Positions 42,565 through 52,553 of a stretch of 64,000 nucleotides of DNA are shown here, piece after piece. Position 1 is the stretch's first letter. Every line of letters begins with the position of its first letter. This DNA comes from CAWJFP01 sp963842155 (GTDB lineage: Bacteria; Pseudomonadota; Alphaproteobacteria; JACZXZ01): the NCBI GenBank assembly GCA_963842155.1, contig CAWJFP010000012.1, positions 186,001 to 250,000 on the forward strand, read 5' to 3'. Both the position numbers and the translations under genes were made by a program. The notes beneath the pieces were generated by a model. It was not told the origin of the DNA, did no database searches, and worked only from the letters and a program-made list of their open reading frames with translations.

Positions 42565-43741
42565 ATGACCGGCTCGGCTCCCGCCCCCTATGCTTCGGAC
42601 CCGGCGAAAAGCCGCGGCCGGCTTTTCGCCGAGCCCGAAAGCCCGAACTCGTACGGCCTTTCAGCGCGACCGCGACCGCGTGGTCCATTCGACAGCCTTT
42701 CGCCGGCTCGAATATAAGACCCAGGTCTTCGTCTTCCATGAAGGCGACCATTATCGCACCCGCCTCACCCACAGCCTCGAGGTGGCGCAGATCGCGCGCT
42801 CCATCGCCCGCGCGTTGCGTCTCAACGAAGATCTGGCGGAGGCTCTGGCGCTCGCCCATGATCTCGGCCATCCGCCCTTCGGCCATGCCGGGGAGGAGGC
42901 GCTCGCCCAAGCGATGGCGGCCTTCGGCGGCTTCGACCATAACGCCCAGACCTTGCGGATCGTGACCAAGCTCGAGCAGCGCTATGCCGAGTTCGACGGA
43001 CTCAACTTGACCTGGGAGACGCTCGAGGGCATCGCCAAGCATAACGGTCCGCTCACCGGCGGCGACGGCGCCAACAGCCTGCCCGAGGCCATCGCCGACT
43101 ATGGGACGAAGCATGATCTCGAGCTGGATAGCTGGCCGAGCGCCGAAGCGCAGGTCGCGGCGCTCGCCGACGACATCGCCTACAACAATCACGATATCGA
43201 CGACGGGCTCCGGGCCGGCCTCTTCGAGGTGCAGGATCTTTTGGCGCTCCCCCTCGTCGGGCCGACTTTCGCTGAGCTCGAGCGGCGCTATCCGGGCCTC
43301 GAGCGCCAGCGCCTCGTCAACGAGGCGATCCGGCGGCTGATCGACCATATGGTCAACGATCTTCTGGCCGAAAGCCGCCGCCGTCTCGCGGCGGCCAAGC
43401 CGTCCGACGTCGAGGCGCTGCGCCGGCTGGGGCGGCCGGTCGTCGCCTTCTCCGCCGAGATGCGCGAGAACGACCGCGCGGTGCGCGCCTTCCTCAAGGA
43501 GCATATGTATCGCCATTTTCGGGTCAACCGCATGACCAGCAAGGCGCGGCGGCTCGTCGCCGAGCTCTCGCGCCTGCTGCTGGAGGAGCCCGAATGCCTG
43601 CCCACGGAATGGCGCCGCTTGGCCGGGCCGGCCGGCTCGCCCGTCACGGCGCGGCTCGTCACCGACTATGTCGCCGGCATGACCGATCGCTTCGCCCTAG
43701 ACGAACATAGCCGCCTCTTCGACTATCATGCGCGCAGCTAG
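42565..43741 (+). CDS. dgt: Deoxyguanosinetriphosphate triphosphohydrolase-like protein (one frame break)
   Basis: HD-domain dNTPase of about 391 residues. The metal-binding HD residues are in THSLEVAQIARSIARAL and ALAHDLGHPPFGHAGEEAL, with VEALRRLGRPVV and LADDIAYNNHDIDDG further on. The N-terminus MTGSAPAPYASDPAKSRGRL lies in another frame. One extra A near 42644–42648 breaks PESPTRTAFQRDRDRVVHST, and removal joins the two. ATG 42565 is chosen; ATG 42553 in frame is an alternative. It is followed by argS, the conserved alphaproteobacterial order. Confidence 0.9.
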
Positions 43742-43782
43742 CGGCGCGCTCCAATTTCTCCATTCCGAACCGGCCCTACCGC

Positions 43783-45580
43783 ATGAATCTGTTCAAGCAA
43801 TTTCGCGACATCGTGATTACCGAGCTCGACGCGCTTGCCGCGGAAGGCCGCCTGCCGCACGGGCTTAACTCGGCGCGCGTGTCGGTCGATCCGCCGCGCG
43901 AGGCGGGCCACGGCGATCTCACAACCAACGCGGCGATGGTGCTGGCGCGCGACGCGAAAATCGAGTCCGCGCGCTATCGCCGAATTGCTGGTCGAAAAGC
44001 TGACGAATGATGTGCCACGCATTCGGTCGATGGAAATCGCCGGACCGGGCTTCATCAATCTGACGCTGAACGACGAAGTTTGGCATGAGGCGCTGGCCGG
44101 GCTCTTGCGCGCCGGGCTCGATTACGGCCGCTCCGAGCTTGGAAAAGGCGTCGCGGTCAACGTCGAATATGTCTCCGCCAACCCGACGGGGCCGCTCCAT
44201 CTCGCCCATGCCCGGGGCGCCGTCTTCGGCGACGCCCTCGCGGCGCTGCTCGAATTCACCGGCCATCGGGTGGTGCGCGAATATTACGTCAACGATGCGG
44301 GGCAGCAGGTGGAGAACCTGGCCTATTCGGTGTTCGCGCGGTATTACGAGGCGGTGCACGGCACCAAGGCGGACGAGGAATGGTTCCGGGCGCGCTTCGG
44401 CCGGCCTTGGGAATATCGCGGCGACTATCTCAAGCCGATCGGCGAGGCGCTGGCCGAGCTTCATGGCGACCGTTTCGTCCGCGCCGCGGACGAGGCCTGG
44501 TTGCCGATCTTTCGCGCATTCGCCGTGGAGCGCATCATGGCGCAGATCCGCGAGGATTTGGCCGCGCTCGGCATAGACCGCCAAACCTTCACCTCCGAGC
44601 GCGCGCTCATCGAGGCCGGAAAGGTGGATGAGGCGGTGGCCGACCTCGACCGCCGGGGGCTGATCTATACCGGCGTGCTCGAGCCGCCCAAGGGCAAGGC
44701 GCCGGAGGATTGGGAACCGCGGCCGCAGATGCTCTTTCGTGCCACGACCTACGGCGACGAGACGGATCGGCCGCTCAGGAAGTCGGACGGAACCTGGACC
44801 TATTTTGCCTCCGACATCGCTTATCACTGGGACAAATATCGCCGGCTCGCCGCACTGGGCCCCGCTGCGACCGGCATGATCGACGTATGGGGCGCCGACC
44901 ATGGCGGCTACGTCAAGCGCATGCAGGCGGCTGTGGCGGCGGTGACGGAAGGCAAGGGCCTGCTCGACGTCAAGGTCTGCCAGCTCGTGCGGCTCTTGCG
45001 CGAGGGCCAGCCGGTCAAGATGTCGAAAAGAGCCGGCACCTTCGTCACCTTGCGCGAGGTGGTGGAGGAGGTGGGCGCCGGCGTCGTCCGCTTCATCATG
45101 CTGACGCGCAAGAACGACGCGCCGCTCGATTTCGACCTCGCCAAGGCGGTCGAGCAGTCGCGCGACAATCCGGTCTTCTACGTGCAGTACGCCCATGCCC
45201 GCACCCATTCCGTGATGCGCATCGCGCACGAGGCCAACCCTTCGCTCGCTCTCGCCCCCGGCCGTCTGGCGCATGGCCGCCTCGATCGCTTGACCGATCC
45301 CGCCGAGCTTGGTTTGATCAGGCTGCTTGCGGCTTGGCCGCGCCAGGTTGAGGCTGCGGCGGAGGCGCATGAGCCGCATCGGCTGGTCTTCTACCTCTAC
45401 GATCTTGCCGCCGCCTTCCATGGGCTGTGGACGAAGGGCAAGGAGGAGGCGCGGCTTCGCTTTATCGTCGAGGGCGACGCCGCCTTGACCGAAGCTCGCC
45501 TGGCGCTGGTGCGCGGCGTGCAGCTGGTCATCGCCGCGGGACTTGCGATCTTCGGCGTCGAGGCTGTCGAGGAGATGTAG
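43783..45580 (+). CDS. argS: Arginyl-tRNA synthetase (one frame break)
   Basis: Class I synthetase of about 598 residues. MNLFKQFRDIVITELDALAA starts the Arg-tRNA N-terminal domain, the HIGH-like motif is SANPTGPLHLAHARGAVFGD, the KMSKS-like motif is QPVKMSKRAGTFVTLREV, and the anticodon-binding C-terminus has VFYLYDLAAAFHGLWTKG. An extra base near 43955–43972 breaks the frame after LARDAK; beyond it AIAELLVEKLTNDVPRIRSM continues normally. It is essential, so a sequencing error is the likely cause. Its stop at 45578–45580 is followed two bases later by the SPOR gene. Confidence 0.95.
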
Positions 45581-45582
45581 CG

Positions 45583-46386
45583 ATGGCGGATGATATCGGC
45601 ACGGGCGGGCTGCGCGACCCTTTGCGCGACGTTTATCGGCGGAACGGCGGCAGGGCCCGCAGGCGGCGGCGCTGGCCGATTATCGTCATCCTGCTCTGCG
45701 TCATCGGCGGCGTCGGTTATTATTTTCTGCGGCCTCACGCCGAAACCGGGACCCGCGCCGCTCATCAAGGCGCAGCTCCAGCCCTACAAGGTCAAGCCGC
45801 AGGACCCGGGCGGCGCCGAGCCGCCGGCCGAGGACAAGCAGGTCTAGACCAGGCTCAGTCGCAGGTCGGTACGCCCAATCCCGGCGTCGAGAAGCTGGCG
45901 CCGCCGGCAGAGACGCCCTTGCCTCATCCGACAGCGGACCAGGCCGGGGCTACCGGCACAGCGCCCGGTACGGCCGCGGCGACGCCGGCGGGGCAACCTT
46001 CCACCACCTCATCGGGCGCTACGGCAAGCCAGTCCGCGCCCGCTTCTCCACCGCCGCCCGGCGCCCAGCCGCAACGCCAGGCGAACCTGGCGCCAAGCGC
46101 CCCCCCCGCGACGACGCCCGGCGCCAGCGCGGGCGAGGAATGGCGCGTGCAGCTCGGCGCGCTGCGAGCCTCGAGCGAGGCCGAGCATGAATGGCAGCGG
46201 CTGCAGAAGCGCCATGGCGATCTGCTCGGCCAGCTCAGCGTGAACATCCAGCGCGTCGATCTCGGGCAAGGCAAGGGCATTTTCTACCGGATTCAGGCCG
46301 GCCCGCTCGCCGGCCGGGACGCCGCGGCGGCGCTCTGCGGCAAGCTCAAGTCGGCCGGCGTGGTCTGCATCGCCGTCAAGCCCTAG
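45583..46386 (+). CDS. SPOR-domain membrane protein (two compensating frame breaks)
   Basis: 267 residues as read: a short cytoplasmic start (MADDIGTGGLRDPLRDVYRR), one membrane helix (WPIIVILLCVIGGVGYYFL, about 35–53), a Pro/Ala-rich periplasmic linker and a C-terminal SPOR domain (EEWRVQLGALRASSEAEHEW to AGVVCIAVKP) that binds denuded septal peptidoglycan. Between about 45740 and 45845 the conserved family text is in another frame (APLIKAQLQPYKVKPQDPGG and AEPPAEDKQVY), so two opposite indels cancel and leave a misleadingly open frame. It is cotranscribed between argS and nagZ. Confidence 0.85.
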   Translation: MADDIGTGGLRDPLRDVYRRNGGRARRRRRWPIIVILLCVIGGVGYYFLRPHAETGTRAAHQGAAPALQGQAAGPGRRRAAGRGQAGLDQAQSQVGTPNPGVEKLAPPAETPLPHPTADQAGATGTAPGTAAATPAGQPSTTSSGATASQSAPASPPPPGAQPQRQANLAPSAPPATTPGASAGEEWRVQLGALRASSEAEHEWQRLQKRHGDLLGQLSVNIQRVDLGQGKGIFYRIQAGPLAGRDAAAALCGKLKSAGVVCIAVKP

Positions 46387-46395
46387 CACGGCGTC

Positions 46396-47436
46396 GTGCC
46401 GGCCGCCCGTCCGCCGCGCGCCGCCATCCTGGGCTGCGCTGGACCCAGCCTGTCGCGCGAGGAGCGCAATTTCTTCCGCGCCTCCGATCCGCTCGGCTTC
46501 ATCCTTTTCGCGCGCAATTGCGAGGAGCCCCGCCAGCTCGCCGCTCTGATCGCTGCCTTGCGCAAATCGGTCGCGCGTGCCGACGTGCCCATCCTCATCG
46601 ACCAGGAGGGCGGGCGGGTCGCTCGCTTGGGCGCGCCGCATTGGTGGCATCCGCCCTCGGCAGCGGCGATCGGGGCCATCGCGGGGCAGGGTCTCGATCG
46701 CGCCGGGCGCGCTTCCTGGCTCCACGGCAGACTGATCGCGGCCGAGCTCGCCCCCCTCGGAATCACGGTCGATTGCGCCCCCGTCCTCGACCTGCGCTTG
46801 GCGGAGACGCATCAGGTGATCGGCGATCGCGCCTATGGCGCCGCGCCGGCGCTGGTCGCAGCACTCGGCCGCGCCTTCTGCGAGGGGCTGCTCGAGGGCG
46901 GCGTGCTGCCCGTGATCAAGCATATGCCGGGGCATGGCAGGGCGCGCGCCGACAGCCATCTCGAGCTGCCCGAGGTGACGGCGCCGCTCGCCCTCCTGCG
47001 CGAGACCGATTTCGCGCCTTTCGCGGCGCTCGCCGACATGCCTTGGGCGATGACCGCCCATATCCGCTACCGCGCGATCGATGCGGCGGCGCCGGCGACC
47101 TGCTCGGCCGGCCTCATTCGCGGCGTCGTGCGCGGGGAGATCGGCTTCCGAGGCCTGCTGATCTCGGACGATCTCGGCATGAAGGCGCTGGAGGGCGATT
47201 TCGGCGCGCGCGCGCGGGCCGCGCTCGCGGCCGGTTGCGATCTCGTGCTCCATTGCAGCGGCGAGCCGGGCGAGATGGAGGCGGTCATGGCGGCGACCCC
47301 CATGCTCGGCGCGGCGGCCTTGGATCGGCTCGCGCGGGGCGAGGCCTTGCGGCTGTCGGCGCCGGGCAAGACCCGCCGCATGTTCGAGCCCGCGGCGGGG
47401 CGGGTCGAGCTTGACGCGCTGCTCCAGGCATCGTAA
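46396..47436 (+). CDS. nagZ: Beta-N-acetylhexosaminidase, peptidoglycan recycling
   Basis: Glycoside hydrolase family 3 enzyme of 346 residues removing GlcNAc from cytoplasmic anhydro-muropeptides. Signatures are FILFARNCEEPRQLAALI, LIDQEGGRVARL and VIKHMPGHGRARADSHLELP, whose Asp/His pair acts in catalysis (the usual KHFPGHG reads KHMPGHG). LLISDDLGMKALEG contains the nucleophile Asp. The start is GTG 46396, nine bases after the SPOR stop. Position and length are normal. Confidence 0.95.
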   Translation: MPAARPPRAAILGCAGPSLSREERNFFRASDPLGFILFARNCEEPRQLAALIAALRKSVARADVPILIDQEGGRVARLGAPHWWHPPSAAAIGAIAGQGLDRAGRASWLHGRLIAAELAPLGITVDCAPVLDLRLAETHQVIGDRAYGAAPALVAALGRAFCEGLLEGGVLPVIKHMPGHGRARADSHLELPEVTAPLALLRETDFAPFAALADMPWAMTAHIRYRAIDAAAPATCSAGLIRGVVRGEIGFRGLLISDDLGMKALEGDFGARARAALAAGCDLVLHCSGEPGEMEAVMAATPMLGAAALDRLARGEALRLSAPGKTRRMFEPAAGRVELDALLQAS

Positions 47437-47445
47437 GCGGGGCGC

Positions 47446-48159
47446 GTGAATTTCGACAACATCCTCTTCGAGATATCGATCTGGGCGCTGCCGGCCATCA
47501 TCGCGATCACCTTCCACGAGGCCTCGCACGGGCTGGTGGCGAGATGGTTCGGCGACGACACGGCCTACATGCTAGGCCGCGTCACCTTCAATCCGCTGCG
47601 CCATATCGATCCCTTCGGCACCATCCTTCTGCCGGCCATGCTGCTGCTCGCGCATGCGCCCTTCCTCTTCGGCTATGCCAAGCCGGTGCCGGTCAATTTC
47701 GGCCGGCTCAACCATCCCAAGCGCGATATGATCTGGGTCGCCGCCGCGGGCCCCACGGTCAATATCCTGCTCGCCACGCTCTCGGCGCTGCTGAGCTACG
47801 TCGTGGTCTTCCTGCCCGGCTTCTTTCAGGCCTGGGCATTGCTGAATTTGCGCAATTCCATGCTGATCAACCTGATCCTGGCGGTCTTCAACATGATCCC
47901 CTTGCCGCCGCTCGACGGCGGCAGGGTCGCGGTCGGGCTGCTGCCGATGCCGCTCGCGCGGCCGCTGGCGCGACTCGAGCGCTGGGGGATATTTATTCTC
48001 ATCGGCCTCTTGTTTATCCTGCCAATGGTGGGCGAACGGATCCACGAGAATCTCAACATCGTGGCCTGGCTGCTGGAATGGCCGGTGGACCAGCTCTATT
48101 CGCTGATATCATGGCTGACCGGAACCAATCTTGCTGCAATAGGCGACGGGCAGCTATGA
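47446..48159 (+). CDS. Site-2 protease family (M50) membrane metalloprotease
   Basis: 237-residue integral membrane peptidase. The zinc site is HEASH (His24, Glu25, His28) in IAITFHEASHGLVARWF, and the third ligand is in NMIPLPPLDGGRVAVGLLP. About six helices, with the standard AAAGPTVNILLATLSALLS block. The start is GTG 47446, ten bases after nagZ; its stop overlaps the scpA start (ATGA). The substrate is unknown. Confidence 0.92.
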   Translation: MNFDNILFEISIWALPAIIAITFHEASHGLVARWFGDDTAYMLGRVTFNPLRHIDPFGTILLPAMLLLAHAPFLFGYAKPVPVNFGRLNHPKRDMIWVAAAGPTVNILLATLSALLSYVVVFLPGFFQAWALLNLRNSMLINLILAVFNMIPLPPLDGGRVAVGLLPMPLARPLARLERWGIFILIGLLFILPMVGERIHENLNIVAWLLEWPVDQLYSLISWLTGTNLAAIGDGQL

Positions 48160-48938
48160 GCATCGAGCATCCCTTCGAGGAAGAGCCGCGTCAGCTGCCC
48201 TTGGGCGAGCAGCTCGTCGTCGAGCTCGGCGACTATGAGGGGCCGCTCGACGCGCTGCTCGAGCTGGCGCGGCTGCAGAAGGTCGATCTCGTCCATATCT
48301 CGATCCTGGCCTTGGCCGAGCAATATCTCGCCTTCATCCAGCGCGCGCACGAGCTCAGGCTCGAGATCGCGGCGGACTATCTGGTGATGGCCGCTTGGCT
48401 CGCCTATCTGAAGTCGCGGCTCCTGTTGCCGCAGCAGACCTCGGACGAGGAGCCGAGCGGCACGGAGATGGCGGCGGCGCTCCGCTTCCAGCTCCAGCGT
48501 CTCGAGGCGATGCGGGCGGCCGGCGCGCGGCTCATGGCGCGCCCCCAGCTCGGCAGCGAGCGCTTCGCGCGCGGCGAGCCCGAGCCGCCGGAGGTGATCA
48601 GGCGGCGCGTCTTCACGCTCACCCTCTTCGAGCTGCTCAAGGCTTATGGCACGATCCGCGCGCGCGATACGGCGGGACCGCTGCGCATCCTGCCCTCCGA
48701 TCTCTACGCCATGGAGGATGCCCTCATCCGCCTCGGCGAGATGCTGGGCCGCATGCCGGATTGGCAGCGGCTGATGAGCTTCCTGCCGGTCAATCTGCGC
48801 GATCCGCTCACCTTGCGCTCCGCCGTCGCCGCGACCTTCGCCGCGAGCCTGGAGCTCACCCGCGCCGGCAAGGCGCTGATCCGGCAGGACCGGCCTTTCG
48901 GGCCCATCTTCATGCGCGCGCGACGCGACAGCGAATGA
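48156..48938 (+). CDS. scpA: Segregation and condensation protein A (kleisin)
   Basis: 260-residue kleisin of the SMC–ScpAB condensin. The N-terminal SMC-binding part reads VELGDYEGPLDALLELARLQ and KVDLVHISILALAEQYLAFI, with LRLEIAADYLVMAAWLAYLK typical, and the C-terminal winged helix is RRVFTLTLFELLKAYGTIR. ATG 48156 overlaps the protease stop by ATGA, and its own stop overlaps scpB the same way, implying coupled translation. Confidence 0.95.
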   Translation: MSIEHPFEEEPRQLPLGEQLVVELGDYEGPLDALLELARLQKVDLVHISILALAEQYLAFIQRAHELRLEIAADYLVMAAWLAYLKSRLLLPQQTSDEEPSGTEMAAALRFQLQRLEAMRAAGARLMARPQLGSERFARGEPEPPEVIRRRVFTLTLFELLKAYGTIRARDTAGPLRILPSDLYAMEDALIRLGEMLGRMPDWQRLMSFLPVNLRDPLTLRSAVAATFAASLELTRAGKALIRQDRPFGPIFMRARRDSE

Positions 48939-49657
48939 GCGACCGTCACCAGCAGCTTCGCCTCGTCGAGGCGCTTCTCTTCGCCTCGGCCGAGCCGCTC
49001 GACGCGGCCACGATCGGCGGGCGGCTGCCGGAGGGCGCGGATGTGCCGGCGCTGATCGCGGAGCTGGCGCAGCTCTACGCCAATCGCGGCGTCAATCTCG
49101 TCGCGGTCGGCGACAAATGGGCCTTCCGCACGGCACCCGATCTCGGCCAAGCGCTGCGCAGCGAGCGGGTGGTGCCGCGCAAGCTCTCGCGCGTCGCCGT
49201 CGAGACCCTCGCCGTCATCGCCTATCATCAGCCGGTCACCCGCAGCGAGATAGAGGAGATCCGCGGCGTCTCCCTGAGCCGCGGCACGCTCGACAATCTG
49301 CTCGAAGCGGGCTGGGTCAAGCCCGGACGCCGCCGCAACACGCCGGGCCGGCCGGTCACCTGGGTCACGACCGAGAGCTTCCTCGACCAGTTCGGCCTGG
49401 GCAGCGTCAAGGATCTGCCGGCCGCCGAGGAGCTCAAGGCGGCGGGCCTGCTCGACAAGCGGCCGGCCATCGCCGCCTACGGCGCGGCGCGACCTCCCGA
49501 GGAGGCGTCCGAGGAAAGCGCCGAGCCGGAGGAGCCGCTCGAAGGCGAGGAGGCCGATCTCGCGGAAGCGCTGGCGGAGCTCGATCCGGCGGTGACGGAG
49601 GAGGGCGAGCCCGGCGAAGAGCCCGAGCCGCCGCTCGAGCCCGACGATGAGCGCTGA
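48935..49657 (+). CDS. scpB: Segregation and condensation protein B
   Basis: 240-residue partner of ScpA with two winged-helix domains (VEALLFASAEPLDAATIGGR and VAVETLAVIAYHQPVTRSEI followed by EEIRGVSLSRGTLDNLLEAG). The last 55 or so residues are a strongly acidic Glu/Pro tail (EEASEESAEPEEPLEGEEAD), longer than in model ScpB proteins. The start overlaps scpA as ATGA. tatA, often next in this order, is absent. Confidence 0.94.
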   Translation: MSDRHQQLRLVEALLFASAEPLDAATIGGRLPEGADVPALIAELAQLYANRGVNLVAVGDKWAFRTAPDLGQALRSERVVPRKLSRVAVETLAVIAYHQPVTRSEIEEIRGVSLSRGTLDNLLEAGWVKPGRRRNTPGRPVTWVTTESFLDQFGLGSVKDLPAAEELKAAGLLDKRPAIAAYGAARPPEEASEESAEPEEPLEGEEADLAEALAELDPAVTEEGEPGEEPEPPLEPDDER

Positions 49658-49703
49658 GCGCCGCGGCCGCGCTACGACAATTGACAACCTCAGGGAGACG
49701 AAG

Positions 49704-50006
49704 ATGCATAAGCTTCTGGTGCTTTATTCCGCGCCCAAGGACCCTGCCCATTTCAAGAAATATTACGAGGGCGTGCATCTGCCGCTCGCCGCGAAGATGA
49801 AGGGGGTAAAGGCTGCGCATCATAGCTTCGACATCAAGGCCCTAGGCGGCCCCGCGCCCTATTTCTGCGTCTTCGAGGCGGAGTTCGAGAGCGAGGCCGC
49901 GATGATGGCCGCGCTGCAATCGAAGGAGGGGCAGGCGGTCGCGGCCGACGTGCCGAACTATGCGACGGGCGGCGTCATCATGCTGCATTACCCGATGGGC
50001 CGGTAA
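49704..50006 (+). CDS. EthD-family dimeric alpha-beta barrel protein
   Basis: 100-residue small protein of the EthD/ferredoxin-like fold: MHKLLVLYSAPKDPAHFKKY with YEGVHLPLAAKMKGVKAAHH, the conserved His of the family, and a C-terminal VPNYATGGVIMLHYPMGR. ATG 49704 follows AGGGAGACGAAG. EthD-type proteins are small enzymes or accessory proteins in several degradation pathways; the role here is unknown. It stands at the entrance of the acyl-CoA catabolic cluster. Confidence 0.75.
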   Translation: MHKLLVLYSAPKDPAHFKKYYEGVHLPLAAKMKGVKAAHHSFDIKALGGPAPYFCVFEAEFESEAAMMAALQSKEGQAVAADVPNYATGGVIMLHYPMGR

Positions 50007-50056
50007 AGCCGGCGCGAAGGATCGGGCGGGGAAAGCGGTGCGTTATATCTGCAGGG

Positions 50057-50836
50057 TCACGCGCCGCTGAAGCGCGGCTCGCGCTTGGCGAGAAAGGCCT
50101 CCACCCCTTCGGCGAAATCGCTTGTGGTGAAATTCGTCGCCTGGGCCAGCGCCTCGAGCTCGAGGAAGCCCTCGAGCGAGGTCTCGAAGGCGCGCCGCAT
50201 CAGCGTCTTGGTGAGGCCCAGCGAGACGGCGGGGCCGGCGGCGATCTGCTCGGCGAGCGCGAGCGCCTGCTCGTCGAGCGACGCGCTCGGCAAGATGCGG
50301 CTGACGAGCCCCATCTCGAGCGCCTCGCGCGCGGCGATCCGGCGGTTGGAGAGAAGCAGGTCCTTGGCGCGGGGAAATCCCACCGCGCGCGGCAGCGTAT
50401 AGATCGCGGCCAGGTCCGGGATCACGCCGACGCCGGGAAAGCCGGCGGCGAAATAGGCGTCCTCGGCGGCGATCACGAGGTCGGCCATGAGCGCGAGCGA
50501 GAGCCCGGCGCCGACGGCCGCGCCATTGACGGCGGCCACCACCGGCTTCTCGCCCTCGAGCAGGAGCCGCACCCAGCGATGGCCCTCGCTCAAGCGTTGG
50601 CGCGTGGCGAGGGGCTTGCGGTCGCCGGTCATGGTGCGCACGTCGCCGCCCGCGCAGAAGGCCTTGCCGCTGCCGGTGATGACGAGCACGCGCGTCTCGG
50701 CCGCGGCGAAGAACGCCTCGACGCCGGCCCTGAGGCCCGTCAGGATCTCGCGGCTCATCGCGTTCATCTTCTCCGGCTGCGAGAGCCGCAGCACCGTGAC
50801 CGCGCCGCGCCGCTCGACCGCTACAGCTTCGCTCAT
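50057..50836 (-). CDS. Enoyl-CoA hydratase/isomerase family protein
   Basis: 259-residue crotonase-fold protein. The oxyanion-hole segments are GSGKAFCAGGDVRTM and VNGAAVGAGLSLALMADLVI, and PGVGVIPDLAAIYTLPRAVG matches the second region, where Asp rather than Glu is at one usual acid/base place. It begins MSEAVAVERRGAVTVLRLSQ. It is transcribed divergently from the acyl-CoA synthetase across about 145 bases. The likely role is hydration or isomerisation of an acyl-CoA in the neighbouring pathway. Confidence 0.88.
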   Translation of the reverse strand: MSEAVAVERRGAVTVLRLSQPEKMNAMSREILTGLRAGVEAFFAAAETRVLVITGSGKAFCAGGDVRTMTGDRKPLATRQRLSEGHRWVRLLLEGEKPVVAAVNGAAVGAGLSLALMADLVIAAEDAYFAAGFPGVGVIPDLAAIYTLPRAVGFPRAKDLLLSNRRIAAREALEMGLVSRILPSASLDEQALALAEQIAAGPAVSLGLTKTLMRRAFETSLEGFLELEALAQATNFTTSDFAEGVEAFLAKREPRFSGA

Positions 50837-50980
50837 GCCGATTACCCCCAACCTTGTGCCCGGTTTCGCTCGGCGAATGCTATCAGCCCGGGGCGGCATA
50901 GGATAGGGTGGCGCCCTGCGCCCGGACGCCGGCGCCGCGCGGGATTGCCACTTTAGCGCGATAATGCGAAAACCGGAGGC

Positions 50981-52516
50981 ATGGGAGGCATTACCGGTCT
51001 CATCAGCGGCGAGCGCCATTTCGACTGGCCGCAGCTCGAGGAGCGCGTGTTGCGCGCGGCCGGCGGCTTCGAGCGGTCCGGCATCGAGCCGGGACAGAGC
51101 GTGGCGCTGCTGTTGCGCAACGACATCGCCTTCGTCGAGGCGAGCCTCGCCATCCAGCGCCTGGGGGCTTACGCCGTCCCCATCAACTGGCATTTCACCA
51201 AGCCCGAAGTGCGCTACATCCTCGAGGACAGCGCGGCGCGTCTCTTGGTCGTCCATGCCGATCTCTGGCGCGCGCTGGCGCTGGAGGTTCCGGCCGATTT
51301 TCCCGTGATGATCGTCGCGACCCCGCCCGAGCTGCGCAAGGCCTACGCCCTATCGGAAGCGGACGCCCGCATGCCCCCGGGCGCGCTCGATTGGGAGGAG
51401 TGGCTGGCATCGCAAGCGCCGAGCCAGACCCCGCCGCGCCCGACGCGATCGAGCATGATCTACACCTCGGGCACGACCGGAAAGCCCAAGGGCGTGCGGC
51501 GCGGCGCGCCGACGCTCGCGCAGATGCCGGCGATCGAGGCAATGGTTGCCCAGGTCTACGGCGTCGTGCCCGGCATGCGCTCGATCGTCGCTGGCCCCCT
51601 CTATCACAGCGCGCCCAACGCCGTCGGGCTCAGGGCCGCGCGCATGCGCGGCTGCGTCGTGCTGATGCCGCGCTTCGATCCGCAGAAATTTCTGGCGCTC
51701 GTCGAGCGGCACCGGCTCGACCATGCCTTCATGGTGCCGACCATGTTCTCGCGCCTCCTCAAGCTGCCCGAGGCGGCGCGCCGGCGCCACGACATATCGT
51801 CGCTCGCCTTCGTGGTCCATGCGGCGGCACCCTGCCCGCCCGATGTCAAGGCGCGGATGATCGAATGGTGGGGGCCGGTGCTGGTCGAGTTCTATGGCGG
51901 CACCGAAACCGGCGCCGTCACCTTCTGCGACAGCGCGGAGTGGCTCGCCAGGCCCGGCACGGTGGGCCGCGTGATCGGGAACGCGGTGCTCAAGGTGCTC
52001 GACGAGGAGGGGCGCGAGCTGCCGCCGGGCAAGCCGGGCGAGCTTTTCATGCGCGTCGATTGCTATCCCGACTTCACCTACCAGAACCAGCCCGACGAGC
52101 GGCGGCGCATCGATCGCCAGGGTCTCGTCACCATCGGCGACATTGGCTATTTCGACGACGAGGGCTATCTCTATCTCTGCGACCGCAAGCGCGACATGAT
52201 CATCTCGGGCGGGGTGAATATCTACCCGGCCGAGATCGAGGCCGTGCTGCATATGATGCCGGGGCTGCATGACTGCGCCGTGTTCGGCATTCCGCACGCC
52301 GAATATGGCGAGGAGGTGATGGCCGTGGTGCAGCCGCAGGACGGCCACGCACTTGCGCCCGAGGCCGTGATCGAGTTTCTGGGCAAGAGCCTCGCCGGCT
52401 ACAAGCTGCCGCGGCGGATCGAGATTCGCGCCGATCTGCCGCGCGAGGATTCCGGCAAGATCCTCAAGCGCGCCTTACGCGAGCCCTATTGGCGCGCGGC
52501 AGGGCGGAGGATCTGA
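50981..52516 (+). CDS. AMP-dependent acyl-CoA synthetase
   Basis: 511-residue ANL-superfamily ligase. The P-loop motif is SSMIYTSGTTGKPKGVRRGA, the A5 motif EFYGGTETGAVTFCD, A8 is YLCDRKRDMIISGGVNIYPA and the C-terminal Lys is in LPREDSGKILKRALREPYW. It activates an organic acid, probably a fatty, aryl or sterol-side-chain acid. A GGAGG lies only two bases before ATG 50981, which is tight, so a nearby non-ATG start is possible. It probably feeds the beta-oxidation-like genes that follow. Confidence 0.92.
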   Translation: MGGITGLISGERHFDWPQLEERVLRAAGGFERSGIEPGQSVALLLRNDIAFVEASLAIQRLGAYAVPINWHFTKPEVRYILEDSAARLLVVHADLWRALALEVPADFPVMIVATPPELRKAYALSEADARMPPGALDWEEWLASQAPSQTPPRPTRSSMIYTSGTTGKPKGVRRGAPTLAQMPAIEAMVAQVYGVVPGMRSIVAGPLYHSAPNAVGLRAARMRGCVVLMPRFDPQKFLALVERHRLDHAFMVPTMFSRLLKLPEAARRRHDISSLAFVVHAAAPCPPDVKARMIEWWGPVLVEFYGGTETGAVTFCDSAEWLARPGTVGRVIGNAVLKVLDEEGRELPPGKPGELFMRVDCYPDFTYQNQPDERRRIDRQGLVTIGDIGYFDDEGYLYLCDRKRDMIISGGVNIYPAEIEAVLHMMPGLHDCAVFGIPHAEYGEEVMAVVQPQDGHALAPEAVIEFLGKSLAGYKLPRRIEIRADLPREDSGKILKRALREPYWRAAGRRI

Positions 52517-52553
52517 GCAGGGCGCTTGGTTCAGCCTTCGACCCGGCGCGCCG

